A stretch of 64,000 nucleotides of DNA, from assembly GCF_039929605.1 (NCBI RefSeq), contig NZ_JBDSQX010000166.1, forward strand, positions 15,693 to 79,692. The letters are read 5' to 3'. The position numbers and the translations under genes were made by a program. The stretch comes from Pelomonas sp039929605. Its GTDB lineage: Bacteria; Pseudomonadota; Gammaproteobacteria; Burkholderiales; Burkholderiaceae_C. Below are positions 50,743 through 59,960 of this stretch, in pieces (positions within the stretch are counted from its first letter, which is position 1; each line of letters begins with the position of its first letter). The notes beneath the pieces were generated by a model. The model was given only the letters and a program-made list of their open reading frames with translations. It did no database searches and was not told the origin of the DNA.

Positions 50743-52863
50743 CTAGAACGCCATGTTCAATCCGATCCGAAACGACCTCGATTCGATCGGATGGAAATGC
50801 TTGTCTGCAATGCCTTCAGGCGGCTCGCCGGGAAGACGAGAGGTGTAGTAATAGTCGATGGCCGAAACCTGCTTGTTCGTCAGGTTGAAGACCTCGAGCT
50901 CTAGGGTCACGGCCGGCGCAATCTTGTAGCCGACACGTGCATTCACGGTGGCGCTGCTTTTGGAACGGACCGAGTTGTCTTCCAACAACGTCCGTGGACC
51001 GAAGTAGCGAACCTGCACAGCGCCAAACCAGGGCCCTAGGTTGTCAACCGCTACCGCCATGGAGGCAACACCTTCTACGGCACCAGGAATGCGGTCCCCC
51101 TCGGCGGCCTGATCGCGAAATCGCGCCTTTGCAAAGGCAACATCGGCGTCCACGGTCAACCAGTCGCTCAGTTTGTAGAAGTTCGCGATCTCAAAACCCG
51201 TTCGGCGGCTGGGGCGGCCCGCCTCCGTCGTTCCGGCATCGCCGACGAACAGCAGCTCCGATGCAAAGTCGAGTCGATAGACCGATATAGAAGTTTGAAG
51301 ACCCCGAATGAACGACGTCCGCATACCGAATTCGAGGCCTTTGGAGCGCACCAGGGGTGTCACCTTGTCTACTGGCTCACCGGACTTCGGATCTTTGCTG
51401 ATGACGGTACCCCGTGCATCATTGCTGTGGTAGCCGCTACCCAGGTTCACATACAGCTCCGTGGCGTCGAACGGACCGAAGATGAAGTTCAGCTTGGGGC
51501 TCAGGATCGTGTCGTTCGCTGCACCCGAATTCACTTGGAGATCACTACGGACTTTGAACTTGAAACTATCGGCCCTCAAGCCCATGACCGTCCGAAAGTA
51601 CTTCGCCCAGGGTGTCGCGTTCTGAAACCACACGCCTGCACTGCTTTCGACAATGTTGTCGCGCCGCACGACGGAAAGCCGATGGCGCGCCTTGGTATTG
51701 AACAACCCGTTGTTGATACGGTCATTTTGAACTTGCAGCCCAACTTCGTTCTCTCCTGCCTTGCCGAACCAATTTGAAGACCAGACGTGGCGCACGTTGA
51801 TCGCTGTCATCGTTCGGTTGTCTGGCTGATTGAACTGATCACCGTCGACCGGGTTGTCGAGGAAGTAGGTGAAGTTTGAATACAGGTCGAGCTTCCAACG
51901 CGTTGCATAGGCGGTGATCTCTGTGGATGACCCCTCGGTGCTGTGGTGCCATGCTCCCGACAAGCTGTACCGGCTGGCCTGACCGCCGTCGGTCGGATCG
52001 ATCAAGTCAAAGCGACCGAGCTGCCCGCTTTGCACAGCTCGCAGCGGTATTTGGTCGGTAGCGTTCCACTTTGCGCTGTACCCCATGGCCGTTACGTTCC
52101 AGCCGTTGGCCTTGTCACCCGCCGCATAGCGAAGCACTCCGTTGAGCTTGTGGTACGCGTCAGGACGCTCGAAGGGTCCGTCATTGCGCTGAACGTCGAG
52201 GGCGTAAAGCAGCTTTCCCCGTCCTACGGAGGGTGAATCGGCCAACAGCAACCGGCGGTAGCCGTTTTGACCTAAGCCGATATTGGCAATGCCGTGTGGC
52301 AGTTCGTTCGCGTACGCGATGTCAACGGCTCCGGCGGATGCAAAGTCGCCCTCCTCTGCGTAGTAGGGCCCCTTCTTGTACCGAAGGCCGGTCGCCAGTT
52401 CAGGGATCAGAAAGTTGAGGTCGGTCCAACCCTGGCCGTGGCCATGACTGCGCTGGTTGACAAGCATGCCGTCTACCGATGTCCGCAAGTCGGTTCCATG
52501 GTCCAGGTTGAAGCCGCGCAAATAGAACTGGTTGGCTTTGCCTTCGCCGCTGTGCTGACTGACGATCAGACCCGGCGTCGATTCCAACAGTTCGCCGGGC
52601 CGGTAAACCGTTCGCGCCTCGAGCTGCTTTTGCCCTACCGTGCCAACATTGGCAGAGTCCGCAACGCCTTGCAAGTTGGAGGTGCCCGTGATGACAACCT
52701 TTTCAAGAGTTTGCTCGCCACCCGCCCAAGCTGTGGGAGTGAGCGCCATGGATGCGGCGGCAACAGTCGCCGTTGTCAACCATTGAGAGGCTTGCGACCG
52801 ATGGGCGTTCGTATAGCGGCGGCTCGGGTGTCCCGACCGTACGTGGTTGTTGTGCATGATCAT
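50743..52863 (-). CDS. TonB-dependent outer-membrane receptor
   Basis: A 706-residue receptor: signal sequence (WLTTATVAAASMALTPTAWA), TonB box-like ETLEKVVITG-type motif after it, plug domain (YRPGELLESTPGLIVSQHSG, QFYLRGFNLDHGTDLRTSVDG) and a 22-strand barrel ending RSFRIGLNMAF with the terminal Phe for outer-membrane assembly. The plug motif LRGFNLDHGTDL resembles siderophore or metal-chelate receptors with unknown substrate. It faces the same way as the PepSY genes downstream, which suggests uptake and reduction of a chelate, perhaps iron or copper. Confidence 0.9.
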   Translation of the reverse strand: MIMHNNHVRSGHPSRRYTNAHRSQASQWLTTATVAAASMALTPTAWAGGEQTLEKVVITGTSNLQGVADSANVGTVGQKQLEARTVYRPGELLESTPGLIVSQHSGEGKANQFYLRGFNLDHGTDLRTSVDGMLVNQRSHGHGQGWTDLNFLIPELATGLRYKKGPYYAEEGDFASAGAVDIAYANELPHGIANIGLGQNGYRRLLLADSPSVGRGKLLYALDVQRNDGPFERPDAYHKLNGVLRYAAGDKANGWNVTAMGYSAKWNATDQIPLRAVQSGQLGRFDLIDPTDGGQASRYSLSGAWHHSTEGSSTEITAYATRWKLDLYSNFTYFLDNPVDGDQFNQPDNRTMTAINVRHVWSSNWFGKAGENEVGLQVQNDRINNGLFNTKARHRLSVVRRDNIVESSAGVWFQNATPWAKYFRTVMGLRADSFKFKVRSDLQVNSGAANDTILSPKLNFIFGPFDATELYVNLGSGYHSNDARGTVISKDPKSGEPVDKVTPLVRSKGLEFGMRTSFIRGLQTSISVYRLDFASELLFVGDAGTTEAGRPSRRTGFEIANFYKLSDWLTVDADVAFAKARFRDQAAEGDRIPGAVEGVASMAVAVDNLGPWFGAVQVRYFGPRTLLEDNSVRSKSSATVNARVGYKIAPAVTLELEVFNLTNKQVSAIDYYYTSRLPGEPPEGIADKHFHPIESRSFRIGLNMAF

Positions 52864-53016
52864 CTTTTCGGCCCAGCACGCATCGCGCGATGCTTGAGCG
52901 CGTGTGAAAGCGCCGATCGCGCGACGCGCAATCGGGACTGCAATGTGATTGGAGCGAATATCGCTGCGTCGGGAACACGCAGGCCGCGGTGCTGGAAGTG
53001 CCCGCGCTCGCCAGAG

Positions 53017-53472
53017 TCAGCGGGGTGGGCGGTACGGAAGCCGTGTGACGACTGAATTGAACGCCACAGCTACTGCCCAGGCAAAACAGAGTGTCACCAG
53101 TGCTACTGGACTCACCAGTTCGCAGGGCAAGATGGCTGGCAGGTCGATGGAGCTGACTTTTCCACCGGCTGGACCGGCGCCGGAGCCCGCGTCGCCAGGG
53201 TCGGCCACCAAAACGACAGTTGTGTCCGTGGCGTCATGGTCATGGTGCGCCAATCCGGAACCAGCATGCTCGCGCCAATGGCTGGTGGCGTGGTCGAAAC
53301 CGACCACATTGACTGTGTGCTTCGCCCACTGATACGCCACCTGAAGCAGCGTAGGGGCGCCAGCGTGCGAGTGAGCGGGGCCCATCGCGCGCAACGACGC
53401 CGACACGCCTGCTTGAGCTGGAATGCAAACCAGCAGCAGCCAGATCACGGCGCGCAGGCCCCAGGAACCCAT
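53017..53472 (-). CDS. hypothetical His-rich membrane-associated protein
   Basis: A 151-residue protein started at 53472 behind a G-rich ribosome site. A signal or TM helix (LRAVIWLLLVCIPAQAGVSA) is followed by HSHAGAP and a His-rich part (HATSHWREHAGSGLAHHDHD), then a second TM helix (LVSPVALVTLCFAWAVAVAF). I recognise no family. It sits between the TonB receptor and the PepSY reductase on the same strand, so it could help metal uptake in this cluster. Confidence 0.6.
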   Translation of the reverse strand: MGSWGLRAVIWLLLVCIPAQAGVSASLRAMGPAHSHAGAPTLLQVAYQWAKHTVNVVGFDHATSHWREHAGSGLAHHDHDATDTTVVLVADPGDAGSGAGPAGGKVSSIDLPAILPCELVSPVALVTLCFAWAVAVAFNSVVTRLPYRPPR

Positions 53473-53695
53473 TAACCCCCCGTTTTGTGGCAATAGCCGG
53501 TGTTCCGCCCACGGGCACCGCGAGCGAGAACACGCCACCATGGGCAACGTACGCCGCGACAGCGATGCTAGATGCGTTCGGAGACAAGCGGATGACAGTT
53601 GCGCTTGCGAAAGACCGGCACCAACGGTGAGCGCCCAGCTGGCATGCCGGCAACATTTCTTCAGGGCGGCCACGGATCAGTGCTAAGGCAAGTTC

Positions 53696-55516
53696 TCAGA
53701 TCTTGAAGTCGTCGAACGCAACCCGGTCGTCAGCCACGCCCCACTGCCTCAACATCGTGCGGGTCGCTGCCAGCATCAGCGGCGGCCCGCACAGGTAGAA
53801 GTCCCAAGCCTGCAAATCGGGATGTGATCGCAGCAAGTTCTCTTCGACCACGTCATGCACCATGGCCGCCGGTTGATCGTCAACCCGCTGCTCCGACAAC
53901 ACCAAGTGCCAGCTGAAATTCTCATGGCGTGCCGCAAGCGCCTCCATCTCTTCCACGTAAGGCGCCTCGGCTGCTGTACGCGCGCCGTACCAGAAGTGAA
54001 TGCGCTCCGTTGCTCCTGATTCCAGCAGGTCGATGATCATCGCGCGCAGCGGCGCCATGCCTGCACCGCCACCGATGAAGACCTTCTCACGCTGGCCGTG
54101 CTGTACTGAGAAATCCCCAAAAGGCCCGCTGTACTGCAGCCGATCCCCCGCCTTTAGCCCATAGACGTAGGCCGAACCTTTGCCAGGCGGATGGTTCTTG
54201 CCACCCTGCTTGCCGTGGCAAAACCGAACCAGCAGCGTCAGCCGGCCGTCGGTCTGCTGCACCGGCGTCGACAGCGAATACGACCGCCGCAACAGCGCGC
54301 CGCTTGACCATTGCGCCGGCAGATGCAGGCCCGCCCAGGCCGAATAGTGGTCCTGCGGCGTATCGATCTGGTGCTTGGCCATGCGGTAGGCAGGCACGTG
54401 CACCTGGATGTAGGCGCCGGGACGGTACTCCGGGCCTGGCTTGCCGTTGGGACGCAACACCACCTCACGCAGGAAGGGCGACAGTGCCCGGACGCTTTCC
54501 ACCTCGGCTTCTTTGACGGTGCCGAGTTCGGCGGCACTCTTCACCTCCACGTCCAGGTTGCAGTCGAGCTTGAGATTGCAGGCGAGGCGACATCCCGCCT
54601 CAATCCGCGACGGTGGAATCATTGCCCGGTCAGCGCTCGTGGCGTCCGGTGCCGCGCCCCGCACGCGCACCTCGCACAGACCGCAGGTCTGCCCACCGCC
54701 GCAGTTCGACGGCAGATTCAGCCCTTGCTGAGCCAGAGCGACGAAGACGGTGTCACCGGCATGGCCGCGCAGGCTCCGTAAGCGACTGCCATCCGGCGCG
54801 TGAACCATCAGCACCCGGGTGGACCGCCAGCGCTTTGGAATGAACTCCGCCAGGCTGAAGCTCGTGAACAGCAGCCAGATGCCGCTGAGCGCCAACCAGA
54901 ACCCGCCCACGGCCGCAGTGACGACCAGCGGGTTGTTGAAGTCCTCGCGGCCGGTGTAGTCCATGATGTGCAGCATCCAGAACACGTCGAACAGCCGCCA
55001 TGTCTTGTTGCGATGCTCCAGCACATCGCCCTGCTGCGACAGGTAGACGGTGGTGTCCTCGTCGTCAGCGAATTCCGCGCGCCATACCTTGCCATCGTGG
55101 GCCCGTGTTTCCAGCGACTGATCGATCAGCTCCGCCGGCCTCGCAGTGCCTGAGCCCGTGTACGACGCCTGCGCCAGTCGTCGCGCCAGCAGTGCATCAA
55201 GCTCGATGCGTTCGCCGTTGCGCGCATCGACCAGCAACGTCGACTTCTCCCCGGTCAATCGATACACCGGGCGGTCCAGCAGCCATCCTGTCGAAACCGT
55301 CATGGCCTGATCGCGCGCAGCAGCAAGGATGGGCGCCACTGCGACAACCTCGGCCGGCCAGGGTTGCTTGGCTGGCGCAGGCGCCCGGAACTCCCTTCCC
55401 CGAACTTTCTCGGCATCGAGCAGGCTCATAACGAAGCCGCTGGACATCCACAGCACCAGTTGCAGCCCGACAAGCACGCCGATCCATTTATGAATCTTGC
55501 GCATCCAGGGAGTCAT
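53696..55516 (-). CDS. PepSY-TM / 2Fe-2S ferredoxin / NqrF-like FAD reductase fusion
   Basis: A 606-residue fusion. N-terminal PepSY-type membrane part (KIHKWIGVLVGLQLVLWMSS and a second helix FWLALSGIWLLFTSF, residues 1-250). Then a [2Fe-2S] ferredoxin domain with NCGGGQTCGLC and the fourth Cys in RLACNLKLDC. Then a C-terminal ferredoxin-NADP reductase-like part with the flavin site RRSYSLST and NAD(P) site FIGGGAGMAPLRAM, ending FDDFKI. It would pass electrons from NAD(P)H through FAD and the cluster to a membrane or periplasmic acceptor. It starts inside the stop of the upstream PepSY gene (ATGA) and lies in a receptor cluster, suggesting reduction of an imported metal chelate. Confidence 0.88.
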   Translation of the reverse strand: MTPWMRKIHKWIGVLVGLQLVLWMSSGFVMSLLDAEKVRGREFRAPAPAKQPWPAEVVAVAPILAAARDQAMTVSTGWLLDRPVYRLTGEKSTLLVDARNGERIELDALLARRLAQASYTGSGTARPAELIDQSLETRAHDGKVWRAEFADDEDTTVYLSQQGDVLEHRNKTWRLFDVFWMLHIMDYTGREDFNNPLVVTAAVGGFWLALSGIWLLFTSFSLAEFIPKRWRSTRVLMVHAPDGSRLRSLRGHAGDTVFVALAQQGLNLPSNCGGGQTCGLCEVRVRGAAPDATSADRAMIPPSRIEAGCRLACNLKLDCNLDVEVKSAAELGTVKEAEVESVRALSPFLREVVLRPNGKPGPEYRPGAYIQVHVPAYRMAKHQIDTPQDHYSAWAGLHLPAQWSSGALLRRSYSLSTPVQQTDGRLTLLVRFCHGKQGGKNHPPGKGSAYVYGLKAGDRLQYSGPFGDFSVQHGQREKVFIGGGAGMAPLRAMIIDLLESGATERIHFWYGARTAAEAPYVEEMEALAARHENFSWHLVLSEQRVDDQPAAMVHDVVEENLLRSHPDLQAWDFYLCGPPLMLAATRTMLRQWGVADDRVAFDDFKI

Positions 55517-56205
55517 GGCTGAGCCCTCCGACGGAAGCTGTAGAACACCAGCCAAGCGCCGCTGAGCGCGAACACCAGCCCCGTGCCCGCCGCGACGCGA
55601 AGCAGACTGTTGTTGACGTCGGTCCGCTTGTCGTAGTCCATGATGTGGAGCATCCACAGAAAGTCGAACAGGCGCCACAGATCGTGGCGACGGGCGAGCA
55701 GGTCGCCGGTGTCCGGAGAGAAGTACAGCGTCGTGCTGGCGCGGTCGTCGAAGCGCACCGCCCACATCGGCACCGGCCGTTTAGCCACCTCCTGCGGCGC
55801 CTGGGTGATCCACGTGATCTCGCGGATCTCGGCTTCGCCCTGGTATATGTCCTTGGCTCGCGCAACCACCTGCTCGCGCGGCAACGGGCTCAGCAGGTCG
55901 CCGCTGCGGGCATCCACGAGGCTGGCCTTGCCGCCGCCCCGCAGTTCGTAGACCTCCTTGCCCAGGAAGCGCTTGAGCTTGAACGACTCGAAGCCTGGGT
56001 GGATCTGCGCGAGTTGCCCGACATCCAGGCGATCACCTTGCCGGTCCAGCGGTTCATCGGACACATGCGCCAAGTGGTCGCCGTGGATCACCTCCAGTGA
56101 GATGGCGGTCATATAGAGGCCACTGAGCATCCAGAGCAAGGCCTGGACGCCGATGACGAGGCCGATCCATTTGTGGCTTCGGCGAACCCAATAGGGCAGG
56201 TTCAT
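55513..56205 (-). CDS. PepSY-domain membrane protein
   Basis: A 230-residue protein started at 56205 (MNLPYWVRRSHKWIGLVIGV). TM1 is WIGLVIGVQALLWMLSGLYM; the periplasmic PepSY part includes FKLKRFLGKEVYELRGGGKAS and VRFDDRASTTLYFSPDTGDLL; TM2 is LVFALSGAWLVFYSF with HIMDYDKRTDVNN just before it. PepSY-TM proteins pair with siderophore reductases such as the FoxB/PiuB type. It is coupled to the fusion reductase by ATGA. Together they may form one electron-transfer complex. Confidence 0.88.
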   Translation of the reverse strand: MNLPYWVRRSHKWIGLVIGVQALLWMLSGLYMTAISLEVIHGDHLAHVSDEPLDRQGDRLDVGQLAQIHPGFESFKLKRFLGKEVYELRGGGKASLVDARSGDLLSPLPREQVVARAKDIYQGEAEIREITWITQAPQEVAKRPVPMWAVRFDDRASTTLYFSPDTGDLLARRHDLWRLFDFLWMLHIMDYDKRTDVNNSLLRVAAGTGLVFALSGAWLVFYSFRRRAQP

Positions 56206-56283
56206 GTGTTTTGTCTCACTGCGTTCATTCGTTCGTGGAGCGCCACAGACCATGGTCTGCGGCGCCGTGCTGCATACCGAGGC

Positions 56284-56469
56284 TTACCAGCGATAGCCAG
56301 CGCGAACGTGCCAACGGCGGCCCTGCAGGTCGTAAGTCATCGTGTCCGTATTGGCGTCTGTATACGACTGGATGAACGGGGGCTTCTTGTCGAACAGGTT
56401 GTCGACGCCGACCGCGAAGTCGACCTGCTTGTTGAAGGCGTACTTCACCTGCGCCGAGTGATAGGTCAT
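56284..56469 (-). pseudogene. TonB-dependent receptor, C-terminal fragment
   Basis: The last 61 residues of a receptor barrel: TYHSAQVKYAFNKQVDFAVG, VDNLFDKKPPF, then GRRWHVRAGYRW at the end. The D-N-L-F-D-K-x-P-P motif is typical for the penultimate strands. Homology stops at the VirB4 junction near 56470, so the remaining roughly 700 residues are gone. It lies just upstream of the PepSY gene, implying that this receptor gene preceded it before the rearrangement. Confidence 0.85.
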
Positions 56470-58426
56470 GGAAGAGCGAACGGCCCTGGTCGGCCGAGTG
56501 CTGCGCGGCTTCGGCCCCCAACTGTTGGGAACGCGTGAACAGCGCGGGCGAGCTTACTCCGAGGTGGCCGAGTTTCTCGGCTACCTGGTCAACGGTTCCT
56601 GGCGGCCGATCCCGACAAAGGCGGGGCCGCTGTACAGAACGCTGCCGACCACACGCTTGTCCTTCGGCGGCGACAAGCTCGAACTGCGCCAGGGCGACCA
56701 GCGTCGCTACGCCGCCCTGGTCGACATCAAGGAATACGCGGACGCGGTCGAGCCCGGCATCCTCAACTCGCTGCTCTACGAGGCCAGCGAGTTCATCGAG
56801 ACGCAGAGCTTCTCGATCCTGCCGCGCCGCGAAGCCATGCGTTCACTGGAGCTGCAGCGCGACCAGTTGATCGCCAGCGACGATGTGGTGGCCAGCCAGG
56901 TCGCCGAGATGGACGTGGCGATGAACGAACTCGGCGATGGCCAGTTCTGCATGGGCGAGTACCACTACAGCCTGGTCGTCTTTGGCGAAGACGTGGCCGA
57001 TGCCGGTCGGCGTGCGGCGCAGGCCATCGGCGCCGTCGGCGAAGCGTCCAGCCTGCAGATGTCACCGGTAGACCTGGTGGCCGACGCCGCGTGGTTCGCG
57101 CAAATGCCGGGCAACTGGCAATGGCGGCCCCGCGATGCCAAGCTCAGCTCGCGTGCCTTTGCGGCGCTGTCCAGCGGCCACAACTTCGCACGCGGCAAGC
57201 GTGACGGCAACCCCTGGGGTGAGGCGCTGGCCTTGCTGCGCACGCCATCAGGCCAGCCCTTTTACCTGAACCTGCACAGCAGCCCGGAAGGCGAGGACTC
57301 GGACGCCAAAAAGCTGCCGGGCAACACGCTGATCATCGGCTCGACCGGTGTGGGCAAGACAACGCTGGAGATGTTCCTGCTGACGCTAACGCGCAAGTGG
57401 GACCCGGCGCCGCGCCTCGTGCTCTTCGACCTCGACCGTGGCTGCGAGATCGCAATCCGCGCCCTGGGTGGCCGCTACTTCACGCTCGAAGCCGGCAAGC
57501 CCACGGGATGCAACCCGCTGCAGCGCGATCCGACCCCGGCGCGCATCCAGTTCTGGGAGCACCTGATCCGCACCTGCATTGCAACGACGGCCATACCGCT
57601 GCTGCCTGCCGACGAGCGCGCCATCGCTGATGCCGTGAAGGCCGTGGCAATGATGCCGGCACAGTTGCGCCGCTTCTCGACCGTGCGGCAGAACCTGCCC
57701 AAGGCGGGCGAAAACAGTCTCTTCGAACGGCTCGGGCGCTGGTGCCAGGGTGGCGCACTGGGATGGGTGTTTGACCAGGCGGACGACCGCTTGCTCGACT
57801 TGCACGCGGCCAGCGTCATCGGCTTCGACACCACCGAGTTCCTCGACCTGCCCGAGGTCCGCACGCCGGTGATGATGTACCTACTCCAGGTCATGGAAGA
57901 ACTGGTCAACGGCGAGCGATTGATCTACGTGATCTCCGAGTTCTGGAAGGCGCTGGACCACGAGATCTTCAGCGACTTCGCCAAGCAAAAGCAGAAGACG
58001 ATCCGCAAGCAGAACGGCCTGGGCATTTTCGACACCCAGAGCCCGTCCGACGTGCTGCGCCACCCCATCGGTCGCACGATGGTCGAGCAGAGCGTGACCA
58101 AGATCTTCCTCGCCAACCCTGAAGCGGTGCGCGAGGAGTACGTTGACGGCTTCGGGCTGACGCAGGCCGAGTTCGACATCGTGCGCAGCCTCGGCGCACA
58201 GGGCGGCCGGCGCTTCCTGGTCAAGCAGGGCCACGCCAGCGCGATCTGCGAACTGGACCTCGCCGGGCTTGAGGACTTCATCACCGTGCTTTCGGCCACC
58301 ACCGACAACGTGGCCCTGCTCGATGCGGTCCGCGAACGGCATGGCAACGATCCGTTTCAGTGGCTTCCCGTGCTCCTTCGTGAGGTTCAGGATCGCAGGT
58401 TTCGTAGCTCCAGGAGAGCCGCATGA
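56468..58426 (+). CDS. virB4: VirB4-type conjugation ATPase, N-terminally truncated
   Basis: 652 residues of a type IV secretion ATPase; VirB4 proteins usually have about 790-830, so 140-180 N-terminal residues are missing. An in-frame stop lies just before the first ATG. The C-terminal ATPase core is complete: Walker A GSTGVGKTT, LFDLDRGCEIAIRALGGRYF, the Walker B-like IYVISEFWKALDHEIFS (Ser where Asp is common), KTIRKQNGLGIFDTQSPSD and IFLANPEAVREEY. VirB4 powers pilus assembly and substrate passage. The lost N-terminal domain contacts the membrane and VirB3, so function is doubtful. It begins at the junction with the receptor fragment. Confidence 0.88.
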   Translation: MEERTALVGRVLRGFGPQLLGTREQRGRAYSEVAEFLGYLVNGSWRPIPTKAGPLYRTLPTTRLSFGGDKLELRQGDQRRYAALVDIKEYADAVEPGILNSLLYEASEFIETQSFSILPRREAMRSLELQRDQLIASDDVVASQVAEMDVAMNELGDGQFCMGEYHYSLVVFGEDVADAGRRAAQAIGAVGEASSLQMSPVDLVADAAWFAQMPGNWQWRPRDAKLSSRAFAALSSGHNFARGKRDGNPWGEALALLRTPSGQPFYLNLHSSPEGEDSDAKKLPGNTLIIGSTGVGKTTLEMFLLTLTRKWDPAPRLVLFDLDRGCEIAIRALGGRYFTLEAGKPTGCNPLQRDPTPARIQFWEHLIRTCIATTAIPLLPADERAIADAVKAVAMMPAQLRRFSTVRQNLPKAGENSLFERLGRWCQGGALGWVFDQADDRLLDLHAASVIGFDTTEFLDLPEVRTPVMMYLLQVMEELVNGERLIYVISEFWKALDHEIFSDFAKQKQKTIRKQNGLGIFDTQSPSDVLRHPIGRTMVEQSVTKIFLANPEAVREEYVDGFGLTQAEFDIVRSLGAQGGRRFLVKQGHASAICELDLAGLEDFITVLSATTDNVALLDAVRERHGNDPFQWLPVLLREVQDRRFRSSRRAA

Positions 58427-58830
58427 ACGCTGTTCGTCACATCCTCGCGCTGGCCGCGATGGCACTCGCTGCCACCACGGCCACTGCCCAGTTTGTCAAG
58501 GGCAACGAGGCCGTCAAGGTGATGCCCGACGGGAGCAAGAAGGTGGAGACGCCGCAGCTGCCGACCGCATCGCTCGGAGCCCCTTGTCCGGCGGCGAAGT
58601 CAGGTTGCGCGGGCGGCGGCTGGAAGATGCTCGAGAGTCAAGCCGGGCTCGTTGAGTGCACCGAAGTCTTCGCCCGGCCACGGACCTGCCGAGAGTCCAC
58701 CTACGGCACAGAGAAGCGATCACGGGTCTGGATCGTGAAGATCAAAGGAGAGTGGACGCAGTGCGAGCGGCCGGACATCTCCGGCAAGTGCATCAGCCTC
58801 AAGGGCTTTCCGATCAGCGCAGTTCAGTAG
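58423..58830 (+). CDS. conserved hypothetical exported protein of the T4SS locus
   Basis: A 135-residue secreted protein: signal peptide (ILALAAMALAATTATAQF), then a compact domain with six Cys (LGAPCPAAKSGCAGGGWKML, LVECTEVFARPRTCRES, WTQCERP, GKCISLKG), which suggests three disulphide bonds in the periplasm. Its start overlaps the VirB4 stop (ATGA). I recognise no characterised family; its constant place between virB4 and virB6 suggests a secretion-channel accessory. Confidence 0.7.
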   Translation: MNAVRHILALAAMALAATTATAQFVKGNEAVKVMPDGSKKVETPQLPTASLGAPCPAAKSGCAGGGWKMLESQAGLVECTEVFARPRTCRESTYGTEKRSRVWIVKIKGEWTQCERPDISGKCISLKGFPISAVQ

Positions 58831-58844
58831 AGAGGAGAGAAGCA

Positions 58845-59924
58845 ATGTTCGCCTGGGTTGGTTCTCAGTTCGATGCTGTCCTGAACACCTATGTGCTCGG
58901 AGTCGTGACCGCACTGATGGCGGGCATCGCCCCCATTGCGCTGACCGCGATGACTCTCTGGGTCACGCTGTACGGCTGGGCCGTCTTGCGCAACGAAGTG
59001 TCGGAGACCGTACCGACCTTCCTTTGGAAGGTGTTCAAGATCGGACTGGTCCTCGCGCTCGCACTGCAATCCGGGTTCTACATCTCCAACGTGTCCGACT
59101 CAGCCAACGCACTGGCAACTGGTGTTGCAACCACGTTCTTACCTGCAGCAGCGGACCCGATGGCGATCACCTCGCCTTATGTGTTGCTGGACAACTTCAA
59201 CGACAAGGCCAGCAAGCTGGTAATCGACCTGTTGAAGGAAGCCGGAATCATGCGGCTTGATCTTCTGTTCGCAGCGGTCCTCTGCTCCATCGGCAACGTC
59301 GTCTTCCTTTGCATTGCCCTGTTCGTCGTGACGCTGGCAAAGCTCTTCCTGACCTTCGTGATCGCCATCGGTCCACTGTTCGTCCTGTGTCTCGCTTGGC
59401 GCCCGACAGCCCGGTTCTTCGACAGCTGGCTCTCGATGGTCCTGAATGCCGTCGTGCTGACCTGGTTCGCATTCTTCGCGCTGGGCCTGAGCGCCTTCAT
59501 GGGCGACGCGCTCGTGCAGGCCGTCCAGGTCAACGGCGGCTTCCTCGGCCCAACCTTCAACGTCGTCGGTGAGTCCCTGAAGTACTGCGTAGTAATGATC
59601 CTCATGGCCATCATCTGCTTCCAAGCCCCGAGCCTTGCCTCCGCACTCACCGGCGGCGCCGCTGTCCAGCAAGGCATCCAGATGATCCAGAGCGCCATGA
59701 TGGTCGCGGGTCTGCGTTCGGCGTCCTCCGGACGGGGAGCAGGCGCCCCAGGCGCAGCAGGCGGCGTCGTTCGGCCCGGTGCCGGCCTGCCGTATGCGGC
59801 GGGCCAAGCAGCGGGCGCGGCAGCCATGGCTACGGGCCGGGCTGCTGGAACCGTGGCTACTGGTGCGCGTGCCGCGATACGCACCGCTGCCTACAAGCTC
59901 GCCGCCATGCGCGGCCGGACGTAG
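58845..59924 (+). CDS. virB6: VirB6-type inner-membrane channel protein
   Basis: A 359-residue polytopic protein, started at 58845 after AGAGGAGAGA. About six hydrophobic segments are visible: YVLGVVTALMAGIAPIALTA, FKIGLVLALALQSGFYI, LLFAAVLCSIGNVVFLCIAL with LFLTFVIAIGPLFVLCLAW, and VVLTWFAFFALGLSAFM plus a final helix. The conserved IGPLF-L-AW-P-T-RFFDSWLSMVLN region is typical of VirB6/TrbL. The C-terminus is a Gly/Ala-rich tail. It forms the membrane part of the DNA transfer channel. Confidence 0.88.
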   Translation: MFAWVGSQFDAVLNTYVLGVVTALMAGIAPIALTAMTLWVTLYGWAVLRNEVSETVPTFLWKVFKIGLVLALALQSGFYISNVSDSANALATGVATTFLPAAADPMAITSPYVLLDNFNDKASKLVIDLLKEAGIMRLDLLFAAVLCSIGNVVFLCIALFVVTLAKLFLTFVIAIGPLFVLCLAWRPTARFFDSWLSMVLNAVVLTWFAFFALGLSAFMGDALVQAVQVNGGFLGPTFNVVGESLKYCVVMILMAIICFQAPSLASALTGGAAVQQGIQMIQSAMMVAGLRSASSGRGAGAPGAAGGVVRPGAGLPYAAGQAAGAAAMATGRAAGTVATGARAAIRTAAYKLAAMRGRT

Positions 59925-59960
59925 ACGTCGACCACCGTCAATCAACTCAGGAGCGAAACC

